This document shows positions 1 through 8,810 of a stretch of 64,000 nucleotides of DNA, in pieces. A program made the translations under genes and the position numbers. The DNA lies in NCBI RefSeq assembly GCF_900091435.1, contig NZ_FMCS01000003.1, forward strand, positions 558,001-622,000. The letters run 5' to 3'. The notes under the pieces are model-generated. The model was not told the origin of the DNA, ran no database searches, and saw nothing but the letters and a program-made list of their open reading frames with translations. This DNA is from Micromonospora chaiyaphumensis. GTDB taxonomy: Bacteria; Actinomycetota; Actinomycetes; Mycobacteriales; Micromonosporaceae. Numbering within the stretch: the stretch's first letter is position 1; each line of letters begins with the position of its first letter.

Positions 1-490
1 GCAGCACGACAGCGAGCGGAACGCCGCTGCCGAGCGCCTGCAGCGGCGCCAGTTCGGGCCATGGTTCCTTGGTCTTGCTCGTCCGCACGGGTGACATATC
101 GGGATCGGTGTGAGTGACGCCCGCACTCAGCGCGCCGCGCAACTGGGAGGCGACCATGGCAATGTCGCTTGCCAGCGGTGGGGTCCCGCGCGGCCGGGGA
201 TCGCGGATGCGCTCGTAGAGTTGATCGAGGGTGGGCCAGCCGGTGATCAGGGGGCGTGCCTTGTCTGGCGAGTCGACCCATTCGAACCGGGGTCGCGGCC
301 GAGATGCCCTGGCATAAATGGCGGTCAGGGCGCGCTCGGCGGTCGCCTTGTCAGCCGCCTGCGTGGACAGGGCGTGGTCGAGCCATTCCTGGCGGATCCG
401 GATGGCCTGCTGCCACAGGTCGTGAGGGTTGCCGCTGCGCACGGCCTGTGGAGGTGTCGCGGCGTCGTCGCGCCGCGCGGGCGCGCTCAC
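1..490 (-). CDS. Hypothetical protein, 3' end outside the window
   Basis: An open frame runs off the left edge on the minus strand from a GTG at 490, about 163 codons visible. Its N-terminus is Ala/Arg-rich, followed by a helical stretch around NPHDLWQQAIRIRQEWLDHA. Amino-acid use looks genuinely coding, with many Leu, Ala, Glu and Trp, whereas the opposite strand gives only Arg/Gly-rich shadows. A 13-codon frame starting with ATG at 528 ends in a TGA that overlaps this GTG, so the start may be translationally coupled. I do not recognise a family. It diverges from the gene at 662, leaving about 170 bases between them. Confidence 0.6.
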   Translation of the reverse strand, partial: MSAPARRDDAATPPQAVRSGNPHDLWQQAIRIRQEWLDHALSTQAADKATAERALTAIYARASRPRPRFEWVDSPDKARPLITGWPTLDQLYERIRDPRPRGTPPLASDIAMVASQLRGALSAGVTHTDPDMSPVRTSKTKEPWPELAPLQALGSGVPLAVVL

Positions 491-661
491 CGCGCCAGGG
501 CGTCGCCGCCCTTCCGGTAGGAGATCATGGAACGACTATGGCCCGCAACGCGGCACCGGCGCAAGGCAGTTCTCCACCTGCAGCGCATCATCAGCGGCGT
601 GGCAGGGCTCCATCAACTTCGATGCCGCCATCCGGACGCACCTGTGCAGCACACCGCGTCG

Positions 662-1537
662 ATGATCGGAGACACTTTCACCGTGCGAAACGACCTCGAC
701 CAGATCGCAGCGGCGTTCCTCGGCACGCCGCTGGCGGGCCTGCCGATCGGGCACGGCCCGTCGGGCACTGTCCTCGTCGCCGACATCGACCCCGAGCGCC
801 TGCACGAGGCCTGGCAGGCCGCCGAGGCACTCGTGCCGGTCCTCGGACGCCGGCCCGTGATGGTCACCGACGACTTCGACGACACGCTGAGGATCCGGCC
901 CGAGCCGGAGCCGGGTCCGTCGAAGTCGGAGCTGCGCGCGTTCGCCGAGGCGGCCGAGTCTTCCGAACCCTGGCTGACCTACCGCCACTACAGCGAGGAC
1001 GACGAGGTCGATGAGGGCGAGGTCGAGTACTACGCGCGTGGCCTGGCCGGCGCCGACCTGACGGCTCTGGTGTCGGATGTGGCGCTGCCGGCTCCGCGCC
1101 AGACGCTGGAGCGGGCGCTGTACGACCGGCTGCTCGCCGACGCCGACCTGCATGCCCGGGTGCTTGGCAGCGTGCGGTTCGTGACCCAGACCGACTACTG
1201 GTACACGCCTGATGGCGTCCTGCTCATGTTGGTGCCCACCAGCGACGTCCGCAGCTCGGCGTACTGGGTGGACTTCTACGGTGCGCCCACCCGGCAGTGC
1301 CAGCGGAGGCTCGCCGAGGTGTTGGCGCAGTGGCGTGACCGGTGGGACGCCCGCCTGGTTGCGTCGTGGGGCACCATGCTGCAGTTGCAGGTGGGTCGTT
1401 GCCCGGCACCGGGGGACGAGGCGTGGACCGCGGCCGGCCAGATCAAGGCGCTCGCCCCGAACCTCGACCTCAGCCGGTGGGAGGTCGCCGTTGCCATGTC
1501 CGCCGGCGACGCGTGGTTCGTGCACAACCGGCCCTGA
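662..1537 (+). CDS. DUF4253-like hypothetical protein
   Basis: A 291-residue soluble protein. The C-terminal third, including LQVGRCPAPGDEA and the ending DAWFVHNRP, resembles the layout of DUF4253 proteins: a Trp-containing strand, an RPP/RCP-A-type motif, then a hydrophobic end. The middle is acidic (YSEDDEVDEGEVEYY). I start it at ATG 662 because the open frame upstream reads as Arg/His-rich noise. No signal peptide or membrane segment is visible. DUF4253 proteins have no known biochemical role and are often found among immunity-like genes. The family assignment is from pattern memory, not a search. Confidence 0.6.
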   Translation: MIGDTFTVRNDLDQIAAAFLGTPLAGLPIGHGPSGTVLVADIDPERLHEAWQAAEALVPVLGRRPVMVTDDFDDTLRIRPEPEPGPSKSELRAFAEAAESSEPWLTYRHYSEDDEVDEGEVEYYARGLAGADLTALVSDVALPAPRQTLERALYDRLLADADLHARVLGSVRFVTQTDYWYTPDGVLLMLVPTSDVRSSAYWVDFYGAPTRQCQRRLAEVLAQWRDRWDARLVASWGTMLQLQVGRCPAPGDEAWTAAGQIKALAPNLDLSRWEVAVAMSAGDAWFVHNRP

Positions 1538-1585
1538 CAAGCTCGACCAGACGTGACCCGCCGAGCCGGGTCGCCAGAGGCTCGA

Positions 1586-4500
1586 TCATGGGCGCAGCCA
1601 GAGCGCCGGCTCGCGCGTGAAGCGGCCGGTGGCAGTGTCGCGCAGGAGCGCGATGCCGTCGACAGTCACCGGTTCGTCGGACTGGCCGCCCTCGCCCTTC
1701 ATTCCATCCGGAGCGCCGCCTTGCAGCGCAGTGGCCGAATCATGCGCGTGGCCGCTCGTCAGTCCCAGGGGCGCGGGGACCGGCCGTAGCAGGTGGCGAG
1801 TGGGGAACCCGCGAAGGTCGGTCTGGTTTACGGCGCAGCTCACCTCGATGTTGTCGCCGGCGGTGAGCCGGGGCAGTCGGCTGGCGCGTGGGCCCAGCAC
1901 CACCGGCTCGACCGTGGCGCCGTCCTTGCCCGTTATGGTCACCCGCCCGCTGGTGAGTGGCTCGACCCGCACCCCCTCGACCTGGAGCCACTTCGCAAGA
2001 GCCAGCACGCAGTAGCGCTCCAGCGCCTGGTCGGTCGGCTCGCCGTTCGGATGGAGATCGTCCGGCTGCACCACGACCTGGGTCCATACCTGCGGGGGCG
2101 TCGCCGGCGCCGCGGGACGATTGCCGGCCGCCGCCGCTTCCGAGCGGACGAGCAGCCGCTCGACGCTCTCCGCCGTGCAGCACGCCGAGAGTTCCAACTC
2201 GTTGAGAAGATCGAGAAGTTGCCGAGCGTACCGGGCAGGTACGGCGCCGGCGGATTCGGCGGCGCCCCGGGTCTCGCCGATCTGGCGCTTCTGCCATCTG
2301 TGCAGGTGCCTGTCGAACTCCAATGCCTGGTCGCGCTGAAAGCCGAGCCACTGCATGGCCCGCACGAACTCGCTGTCCGGCACGAGGCTCTTCGGGCGGT
2401 TCTGCCGGCCCACCTTCTCGATGAACGAGTCCGGCCACTGGATGCAGAACCGGTAGAGGCAGATGAGCCGGGGCAGCACGTACTCATGTAGTTGGCGAGG
2501 ACGCTCGGTGAGTAGCAGGCCGTGAATTCCCCAGTGCTCGATCCGCCGGGCCAGTGCCTTGATGTCGGAACGGACGCGGTCCTGCCGCCGCACCCCCATC
2601 GGAGCCGCCCGATCCCACAGGTCGGCGAAGCGTCCGGCCAGGGCGTCATCGAGCTCCGCCCAACGCTGCCGGTTGTCCCGCGCGTCCTCCGGTGTGGCTG
2701 ACTGGCGCCGCGCGCGCCCAAGGAAATCCTCGAGACTGTCGGTCGAGGCGTCCCTCAGGAAGTGCCACACCCCGTGGCCGTTGGGCATGACGAGCCGGCC
2801 GCGTGACCCGTCATAGAGCCGGCGAAACTGCCGCGAGCTCAGCCGCCCCGAGGACCTGAACCTGACCCAGACATACAGAGCTACGCCGAGCACGGCGACT
2901 CCGCAGGCGAGGCTGAACAGGGCCGTCTCGTTGGCGTGCCGGGACAGCAACCCCAGTGCCTGGTCATGCAGCCAGCGCAGCCAGTTGGCATCCGCCGGCG
3001 CGCCGGGGGTTGACGCGACGTCCCGCGGGGTCTTCATGTCCGTCGTCGCATCCAGCACCGTCACCAGGCTGACGAGTCCAACCGCGAGGCTGATCACCAC
3101 GCCACCCTTCTGGATCACATCCGCCTCGCGGACCCGCCGCTCGTCGAAGGCGGAGGTGATCGCGGCCAGGAGGTCGTCGTACCGAGACTTGACCCAGGAG
3201 GACTGCTCGACGATTTCCGCGCCGTGCTGGCGTACCCGGGCGAACAGCCCGGTCTCGGTGATCGCTCCGCGCAGTCCGAGCACACTCCGCCCGTGCAACT
3301 CGGTGAGTTTCGTGTCGAAGTCGTCCTGCAACCGCTCCGCCGCCGCGTCGATGCTGGCACTGGAGGCCCGCGTCAGCGCGCGCAGGTGACCGAGGTCGGC
3401 TACCCCTTGGAGGAGGATCTGGTGGAGCAACTGCACGGCACGGTGCGCTTCGTTGAGCGCTCGACCGCGTCGCATCGGCAGGTGGGTCGAGAGCGCGTCC
3501 CACAGAAACGCGCCGCGCTCGGCCATCGCGGTGTAGACCTGAAGGTGGTTCTTCCAGATTTCCAGGTCGCGCTCCACTGTGTACAACTCGCTACCGCTGG
3601 TCGCCTCGAGTTCGCTGAGGGCGATGACGATCCCCGCCGCGTTCTCCTCCTGACGGCGGATCGCGGCCGCCCGCCGGTCCGGATCCCGCACGCCGTCGGC
3701 GTCCCGGGCCGGGTAACCGTTGCGGGACGGCAGGATCAGGTAGTGCGGGGTGTAGGTCTCGCCCTCCCGCCGAAACCGGCGCAGCACCATGAAGTCACCG
3801 TTGAGCACGGCGCGGCTCACCACGGAGTCCCGAGCGGTGCCGGACAGTAGCAGCTCGCGCGCGAGCCGATCACCGACCCGCTCGCTCCGCTGCAGATAGC
3901 GGTAGGCGTCGCCGCGCAGAGACCCCGGGACGGCCACCCAGAACGTCGGAAGGTCGTACTGCCAATCGAAGACCCGGAACTGGACCGGCAGAAGTTGCGC
4001 GGCGAGCAACCGCTGCAGGCTCTCGCCGACCCGCAGCAAATAGCTGCGGTAGGCGGGTATCTGGTCGGCCGGGATTCGCACGTTCTGCGCGCCGTTCACC
4101 TCCGGCAGCAGCAACTCCTCAGGGACGTGCCGACGGCTACGGGGCAGCGACGTCCAAACCGAGATGCTGGCTCGGCACAGCGGCCGCTCCACCAGGTAGG
4201 AGAAAGAAATGTCGACCACCGCATACAGGGGCAGGTCCGGATCCGCCGGATTGCGCAGTGACCGCAACCGTTGCGGCTCCAGAAAGATCTGATGCCGCAG
4301 CTCGGCTAGCTGACGCCAGGCCTGTCGATTCTTGTCCAGTGCGGCCAGGCACCCCTGCCGCACCTCGTCCACCAGCTCGGTCATGAGTGACCGGCCCGCT
4401 TCACTGTCGGCACGTTTGTAGTCGACAGCGTCCTCGCCATGGTGGACCCGTCCCAGCCAGGCCGCGCCGTCCAGCACCCCTTCCGGTCGGAGCAGACCCT

Positions 4501-4906
4501 CGAGCAGGCGACGATGCGCGGCGAATTCCACACCGCCTGGTTCGGTGGTGAGACCGTCCGGGGAGCAGTCCGGATCCCGCCGCAGCAGCTCGACCTCGGG
4601 GATGCGCCAGGCCGAGGTACGAACCATGACCAGACGGTTGAGCGCACCGTCCCGCTCGCGGCCCGCCCGCGCCTTCGAGCCTTCCTGCCGCCGCGAGCCG
4701 CCGGCCGCGCCCTCAGAGGCCTCCGCCGTCATTGGGGGGGCCGCGTCCGCCGGCGTGCCCGCTGGCGCCGGCTCCGGTGCCGGCGGTGGTGACGAGACTT
4801 CGCCCGGCAACACCGGATCAGTGGGGGCGGCTTGGGTCTGCTCGACGATTTCCCTTTGCTGGCGAGGATTTCCCACGTCACCCTCCGCATCGTCACCTGC
4901 CCCCAC
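1586..4906 (-). CDS. Very large two-TM protein of unknown function
   Basis: About 1,106 residues from GTG 4906, chosen because a GGAG lies 9 bases upstream; TTG 5071, ATG 4732 and ATG 4627 are alternatives. The N-terminus is a Pro/Ala-rich disordered stretch. A long soluble region with mixed beta and helical segments follows, then a charged helical, probably coiled-coil region at about 480-590. Two hydrophobic segments lie near 600-617 (VVISLAVGLVSLVTVL) and 660-680 (LFSLACGVAVLGVALYVW). A cytosolic helical region follows and then a small beta-type C-terminal domain. No nuclease, kinase or NTPase motif is seen. It may be a membrane-anchored sensor or scaffold, but no function can be assigned. 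It stands alone, with relic DNA upstream. Confidence 0.72.
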   Translation of the reverse strand: MGAGDDAEGDVGNPRQQREIVEQTQAAPTDPVLPGEVSSPPPAPEPAPAGTPADAAPPMTAEASEGAAGGSRRQEGSKARAGRERDGALNRLVMVRTSAWRIPEVELLRRDPDCSPDGLTTEPGGVEFAAHRRLLEGLLRPEGVLDGAAWLGRVHHGEDAVDYKRADSEAGRSLMTELVDEVRQGCLAALDKNRQAWRQLAELRHQIFLEPQRLRSLRNPADPDLPLYAVVDISFSYLVERPLCRASISVWTSLPRSRRHVPEELLLPEVNGAQNVRIPADQIPAYRSYLLRVGESLQRLLAAQLLPVQFRVFDWQYDLPTFWVAVPGSLRGDAYRYLQRSERVGDRLARELLLSGTARDSVVSRAVLNGDFMVLRRFRREGETYTPHYLILPSRNGYPARDADGVRDPDRRAAAIRRQEENAAGIVIALSELEATSGSELYTVERDLEIWKNHLQVYTAMAERGAFLWDALSTHLPMRRGRALNEAHRAVQLLHQILLQGVADLGHLRALTRASSASIDAAAERLQDDFDTKLTELHGRSVLGLRGAITETGLFARVRQHGAEIVEQSSWVKSRYDDLLAAITSAFDERRVREADVIQKGGVVISLAVGLVSLVTVLDATTDMKTPRDVASTPGAPADANWLRWLHDQALGLLSRHANETALFSLACGVAVLGVALYVWVRFRSSGRLSSRQFRRLYDGSRGRLVMPNGHGVWHFLRDASTDSLEDFLGRARRQSATPEDARDNRQRWAELDDALAGRFADLWDRAAPMGVRRQDRVRSDIKALARRIEHWGIHGLLLTERPRQLHEYVLPRLICLYRFCIQWPDSFIEKVGRQNRPKSLVPDSEFVRAMQWLGFQRDQALEFDRHLHRWQKRQIGETRGAAESAGAVPARYARQLLDLLNELELSACCTAESVERLLVRSEAAAAGNRPAAPATPPQVWTQVVVQPDDLHPNGEPTDQALERYCVLALAKWLQVEGVRVEPLTSGRVTITGKDGATVEPVVLGPRASRLPRLTAGDNIEVSCAVNQTDLRGFPTRHLLRPVPAPLGLTSGHAHDSATALQGGAPDGMKGEGGQSDEPVTVDGIALLRDTATGRFTREPALWLRP

Positions 4907-5090
4907 CGTAAGGGGCTCCACCGACGCCGACGAGATCCGCTCGGACGAGTGCTGGGGGACCGTCCGGCGTCGTGCGCACGACCGTTCTCGCGAACAGACG
5001 GGCACATTCAGACCCGACGGCGACCAGTAAGGCGGCAGTGGCGGCGGTGGCATCACCTCGAGGGCAGCCAACGGCTCGGAAAGCGGGTTG

Positions 5091-5190
5091 GCGACAGTGT
5101 CATCGCCGGGAGCGTGCTCGACCGCCGCCCCTCAACCGGACGTACTGTTCACGGTGAGCTGCTCGCCGGACGTCTGCCCGTACAGTCCAT
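5091..5190 (+). pseudogene. Relic 5' end of an HTH_42 winged-helix gene
   Basis: Bases 5091-5190 closely match the start of the HTH_42 gene at 30853, including upstream GCGAYAGTGTCATCGCC. The frame opens VLDRRPSTGRTVHGELLAGR, against VLDRRALNRALLARQLLLQR in the intact copy. Similarity then fades and no long frame continues. I read this as the decayed or rearranged first about 30 codons of a second copy. It lies in the gap between two minus-strand genes. Confidence 0.5.
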
Positions 5191-5192
5191 GT

Positions 5193-5339
5193 CTACGGGC
5201 TGGGCTGGAAGGGACAGTCGGCATCGGAGGCGTCGGCGCCGATGACGCCCATGACCGCCTGCCGCACCCGGGCGGCGGCCTGGGCCGGGCCGGGTTGCCC
5301 GGCGTCGAGCCCTGCGATGATCGCCTCGATCGCCCACCC
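5193..5339 (-). pseudogene. C-terminal remnant of an unknown gene
   Basis: After an in-frame TGA at 5342-5340 there are 48 sense codons of protein-like composition, beginning WAIEAIIAGLDAGQPG and ending DADCPFQPSP, then TAG. No usable start codon precedes the well-formed part. It sits directly downstream of the membrane-protein gene at 5366 on the same strand. It looks like the tail of a lost gene or a frameshifted extension. No family is recognised. Confidence 0.35.
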
Positions 5340-5365
5340 TCACCTACGCAGCCAGGTTGCGGCGG

Positions 5366-5974
5366 TCAGCCGGTCAGCCAGATCGAGGCCCGTTTGATGT
5401 ACGTGACCTGGGCGGCGAAGGCGACCAGTGCCACGGCCACACCGAGCGCGACCGCCAGCCCGAGAGATCCGCCCAGCACCGCGGTCAGCAGGGCGGCGCC
5501 CAGGCCGATCAGCAGTGCGTTGACCGCGCCGACCATCGCTGCCGTGGTCAGCAGTAGTTGCCAGCGAGCCGGCCTGCTGCCGACGGCCGCCGAGATTGCC
5601 TGCATGTCGCTCCCGCCGGTGACTGCGTCGGCGAAGAAGTCGTGCTCACCGGCGAGGCGGCGGTGGTAGTAGGCGCGGATGCGCTGGATGCGCTTGAGGT
5701 CCAGCGAGTTCTCCACCATGTTCTGAACCAGCCGGCCGAAGGTGAGCAGACCAGTGATCACCAGGGTCGGCAGCACCGCGCCAAGGTACGGCTTGATCAG
5801 GTGGCCGCTGCCGGAGACGAAGCCGAGCCCGATCAGGGAGGCGGAGAGCAGCGACAGGAACACGGTCGCCCGCCCAACGGACTCGGTGATCGTGGCGCTG
5901 CGGGAGGTCTGGAGCACGAAATGCTCGGTGGTGAGGGCGGTGAGCAGCCCCTGCTCGCGCGCATCCTCGTCCAT
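5366..5974 (-). CDS. Four-TM integral membrane protein
   Basis: A 202-residue protein with four hydrophobic segments at about 36-55, 62-82, 139-165 and 171-193. A charged cytoplasmic loop between the second and third pairs contains a basic stretch (LDLKRIQRIRAYYHRR). The start ATG 5974 has a perfect GGAGGTG ribosome-binding site seven bases or so upstream. The arrangement of a short acidic N-terminus and two TM hairpins is common in uncharacterised actinobacterial membrane proteins. I cannot assign a family or a substrate. Confidence 0.75.
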   Translation of the reverse strand: MDEDAREQGLLTALTTEHFVLQTSRSATITESVGRATVFLSLLSASLIGLGFVSGSGHLIKPYLGAVLPTLVITGLLTFGRLVQNMVENSLDLKRIQRIRAYYHRRLAGEHDFFADAVTGGSDMQAISAAVGSRPARWQLLLTTAAMVGAVNALLIGLGAALLTAVLGGSLGLAVALGVAVALVAFAAQVTYIKRASIWLTG

Positions 5975-6087
5975 GCTGCACCTCCGGTGCTGGTGGCCCG
6001 CCGCGAACTAGCAGGAACTGGCAGCAGCACCGCCAACGATCGGTATGCGGCCACAGGAGGGCCTCCACCGCTGCCTGGGGCTCCTTG

Positions 6088-6807
6088 TTATTTGCGTGCC
6101 TGACTCGCCGGCACCGCGGTCCGTGCTTCGGCTGCCGTCTTGATGAGCTGTGCCACTTCGTCAGGGCGAGAAACCATCGGGACGTGGCTGGCCGGAACCT
6201 CGCTGGTGGTCGCCCCCATGCGGCTGGCGAACATCCGCTGCGCGTCCGGCGGGATCGCCTGGTCCTGCGTGGCGATCAGGTACCAGGACGGTAGCGATTT
6301 CCAGGCCGGGACGCCCATCGCCTCCGAGAAGATTGCGGCGGCGATCGGCTGCTGTACGCAGTGCATCACCTTGGCCTGGACCGGGTCGACGTCGGCCGCG
6401 AAGTGCTCGACGAACTCGTCCTGCGGCTGCCACATGAAGCCCTGCTTGTCGGTGAACAGGTGCGCCACCGCCGGCGGTGTGGGGCCCTGCGACAGCAGAG
6501 CGCCGAGCGATTCCCCGTTGTCGAGCCCGAAAGCAGCGATGTACACCAGCCCGACCACGTTCGGGGCGTCGGTGCCGAGGGCGGTCATGATCTGGCCGCC
6601 GTAGGAGTGTCCGGCCACGATCGTCGGGCCGTCCTGCAAGTTCAGGACCTGGCGGAGCCGGGCGACATCATCGCCCGTCGAGGTCAGCGGAAACTGCGGG
6701 GCCGTCACCTGGTAGCCATCGGCCTGTAGATGCTCGATAACGCCACTCCAGCAGGAGCCGTCGGCCCATGCCCCGTGGACGAGGACAATGTTCGGTCGGC
6801 CATTCAT
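6088..6807 (-). CDS. Alpha/beta-fold hydrolase
   Basis: A 239-residue cytoplasmic hydrolase of the EstC/methylesterase-like alpha/beta group. The oxyanion segment VLVHGAWADGSCW lies near residue 8. The nucleophile elbow is GHSYGG (Ser68), the acid is probably Asp182 in ATQDQAIP, and the catalytic His is probably His208 in ASHVPM, a complete triad. The start ATG 6807 follows a purine-rich GGGAAGGAAG. Length is normal for the family. The substrate is unknown; such enzymes cleave small esters or lactones. No operon partner is evident. Confidence 0.88.
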   Translation of the reverse strand: MNGRPNIVLVHGAWADGSCWSGVIEHLQADGYQVTAPQFPLTSTGDDVARLRQVLNLQDGPTIVAGHSYGGQIMTALGTDAPNVVGLVYIAAFGLDNGESLGALLSQGPTPPAVAHLFTDKQGFMWQPQDEFVEHFAADVDPVQAKVMHCVQQPIAAAIFSEAMGVPAWKSLPSWYLIATQDQAIPPDAQRMFASRMGATTSEVPASHVPMVSRPDEVAQLIKTAAEARTAVPASQARK

Positions 6808-7336
6808 GATGCTTCCTTCCCTACTGGGCGGAGTGGTCGTTTCTGCCCATGCCGGCCTGCGGCGAGGGCGGCATCCGCGCGTTCACTGTGCCCGTCGCTC
6901 GACCAGGTGCAGTCAGGTCGCGAGTACCAAACCGGGCTTGGCGTAAACGCACTCGCTCCGGCCAGTCGAGAACCACAGGGAGAGGCAGTGAGGCGGCAGC
7001 GGCACGACCAGCGACCGCCCAGACCAGACCACAAAGCGGCAAAGGGGCCATGCTCCGCAGTGCAAGACGATGTCACCTGCGCGATGGTGTGGCGGGACCG
7101 GAGCCTGCGCATCGGGTCGCGGTGGTGTAATGGCAAGGACGCGGTCGACCGCACGACGACGACCTCGCAGGCGCACCCCCGCGGCTCCCGCCGCGGGATG
7201 ACGGTTTGGGATCCACGACCGCCGTGGATTCGCGCGCCGATCCTCGCTGACGACGCCTCGTAAACCGCGTCCGTGGCGCGATGCGCCGGCGTCTCCGAGG
7301 GGCTGAACGTCATCGACCACCGAGGTGAGAAAGATC
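6808..7336. other. Intergenic region with one small hairpin
   Basis: No convincing gene lies in this stretch of about 530 bases between divergent genes. A GC hairpin at 7178-7197 has arms CCCGCGG and CCGCGGG with a six-base loop. The piece GGTGGTGTAATGGCAAGG near 7127 recalls a tRNA D-arm, but no cloverleaf could be completed. Promoters for both flanking genes must lie here; none is obvious. Confidence 0.4.
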
Positions 7337-7780
7337 GTGAGGGATGTCGAATTGACCGATGGTGACCGCCGAATCGTGGTGGTCGCGGTTGACAAGGGAG
7401 AGGACGCGGTCGCCACCATCAACGAGGTGGCAGTGCGATACGGAATTCGCGGTGCGCGCGTCACCGCGGTCGGCGGGTTCAAGTCGGCGGAGCTGGGCTA
7501 CTTCGACCGCGGGAAGCGTGACTACCTCCGCATCCCGGTCCGCGAACAGGTGGAGGTCCTGTCCCTGCTGGGCGACATAGCTGACAACCAGGGCAGGCCC
7601 GCTCTGCATGTGCACGCAGTGGTCGGCCACCGCGACGGCTCGACCGTAGGCGGCCACCTCCTTCGCGGTGAGGTGTGGCCAACGCTCGAGGTCATCATCA
7701 CCGAGGTCGGGGCAAGCCTCGTCAAGCGGGTCGACCAGGAGACCGGGCTGGCGCTGTTGACGGGATCTACTCAACCTTGA
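7337..7780 (+). CDS. PPC/DUF296-domain protein
   Basis: A 147-residue single-domain protein of the PPC (plants and prokaryotes conserved, DUF296) family. Seen are the VTAVGGFKSAELGYFD segment, the EVLSLLGDI strand and the His cluster LHVHAVVGHRDG, followed by VGGHLLRGEV and a C-terminal LEVIITEV strand, all typical of this trimeric fold. Prokaryotic members are of unknown function. I start it at GTG 7337, which has AGGTGAG seven bases upstream; GTG 7325 is an in-frame alternative. It appears monocistronic and is followed by a strong hairpin. Confidence 0.85.
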   Translation: MRDVELTDGDRRIVVVAVDKGEDAVATINEVAVRYGIRGARVTAVGGFKSAELGYFDRGKRDYLRIPVREQVEVLSLLGDIADNQGRPALHVHAVVGHRDGSTVGGHLLRGEVWPTLEVIITEVGASLVKRVDQETGLALLTGSTQP

Positions 7781-7874
7781 GTGGGTGTGGGTGGCCTTGC
7801 CACTGGTAGAAAGGCGTGTGTCCGACGCCGAGGAGCCGGCAGTGCAGACGGACCGATGAGGTGGTCTTCGTCGC

Positions 7875-7910
7875 AGCGGTGAACCGATACACCTCGACCG
7901 GTTCACCGCT
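7875..7910. terminator. Hairpin after the PPC gene
   Basis: A perfect 12-bp inverted repeat, AGCGGTGAACCG and CGGTTCACCGCT, with a 12-base loop. It lies about 95 bases after the stop at 7780 and has weaker outer pairing (GTCTTCG with CGAAGAAGAC). There is no T-run. A hairpin-type terminator is the simplest reading; an operator is possible. Confidence 0.45.
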
Positions 7911-8158
7911 CCGTCTGGCGTGCGAAGAAGACGCTTGTCTCGGCCAACACCGCAGCCAGCGCCGTCGCCTGGCCGCCCTGACTCGCTGACTCGTGTCCGT
8001 GGGGGAGTTGCTCGCTCCCGAAACGGCTGCGGTCAGCCGGCCCTACGACAGCTCATCCGACGCTGACGCAGGCGGCATGAGGGCTCCCGGCGCGGCCTGG
8101 AGTCCTCATGCCGTCACGAGCCGGCTGGGCGATCGTCCCGCAAGCAGCATCCGACCGC

Positions 8159-8320
8159 TCAGAAGTTCTGGCCGGCCGTCACCGAGTCGACGAAGGCCGA
8201 CCACTCCTGCAGGTCAACCTTGATGGTGAGCTCCGGCCGCTGCGAGTTCCGCAGCAGCCGGCCTCCGGCGGACGTGAGAGCGACTGAGCCGGGCGGGACG
8301 CGTGCAGCCCGGCAGGGCAA
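8159..8320 (-). pseudogene. DUF397-like C-terminal fragment
   Basis: A minus-strand frame of about 53 codons ends LQEWSAFVDSVTAGQNF before TGA. The EWxAFxxxVxxGxF ending and the preceding LLRNSQRPEL block match the C-terminal half of DUF397 proteins, small partners of XRE-type regulators in actinomycetes. The usual N-terminal WRKSSxS part is absent: in frame there is only an in-frame TGA and a possible TTG start at 8320. No XRE regulator adjoins it. It is probably a truncated gene. Confidence 0.5.
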
Positions 8321-8554
8321 TGGGGTCGGTCATTCGATCTAAGCGACAAACACGACGAAGACGTCACGAGGCTGGAACCTCCGGCCGAGCGTGGACGCTC
8401 GTTCGGGATCGTCGATCACCGTTGGTTGGAGCACCACCTGCCCGACGGCAGCGAGATGGTGGTGGAGGCGATCATCGGCTCGATCGGGTACCGCAGGACC
8501 GCTCGGTCGCCCCGTCCGACGGTCATTGCCGCAGGCCGTCGGCCGCTGGTTTGA
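8288..8554 (+). pseudogene. Unassigned coding-like fragment without a start
   Basis: One plus-strand frame is open from just after TGA 8285 to TGA 8552 and has protein-like content: KHDEDVTRLEPP, then DHRWLEHHLPDGSEMVVEA and IIGSIGYRRT. No good start codon precedes this. The other frames here are Arg-rich shadows. It looks like an internal or C-terminal gene piece overlapping the DUF397 fragment head-on. No family is recognised. Confidence 0.25.
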
Positions 8555-8762
8555 CTATGGCCACTTGTGTTGATCGTGTGCAGCGCCGGGACGGCACAGG
8601 AGGATTCACGAGAACGAATCGGCTCACGGCGTCGGCGACTGCTGATCGCAGGCTTCGTGAAGGACACGACCGGAATCTGGTCGCCAGGGGCCGCCGCAAG
8701 CCTCCGACACCTTCTGTTCATGCGCAGTTCGCACCTGGTTCAAAGGTGGCTTTGAGGTTCGT

Positions 8763-8796
8763 CTGGTTACGTCCACTTGGTCCTGGCCGTAACCAG
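8763..8796. promoter_or_regulatory. Inverted repeat before the polyphosphate polymerase gene
   Basis: A perfect 9-bp inverted repeat, CTGGTTACG and CGTAACCAG, separated by 16 bases. It ends 14 bases before ATG 8811, where no clear Shine-Dalgarno sequence is seen. It could be an operator or a 5'-UTR hairpin controlling the polyphosphate operon. Confidence 0.4.
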
Positions 8797-8810
8797 ATGG
8801 GCGACCACAC

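Noticed and set aside
7120..7220. Possible tRNA gene, from GGTGGTGTAATGGCAAGG followed by a GC hairpin and GGTTTGGGATCC.
   Set aside because: No anticodon stem, acceptor stem or canonical GTTCRA T-loop could be paired; only a D-arm-like string matches.
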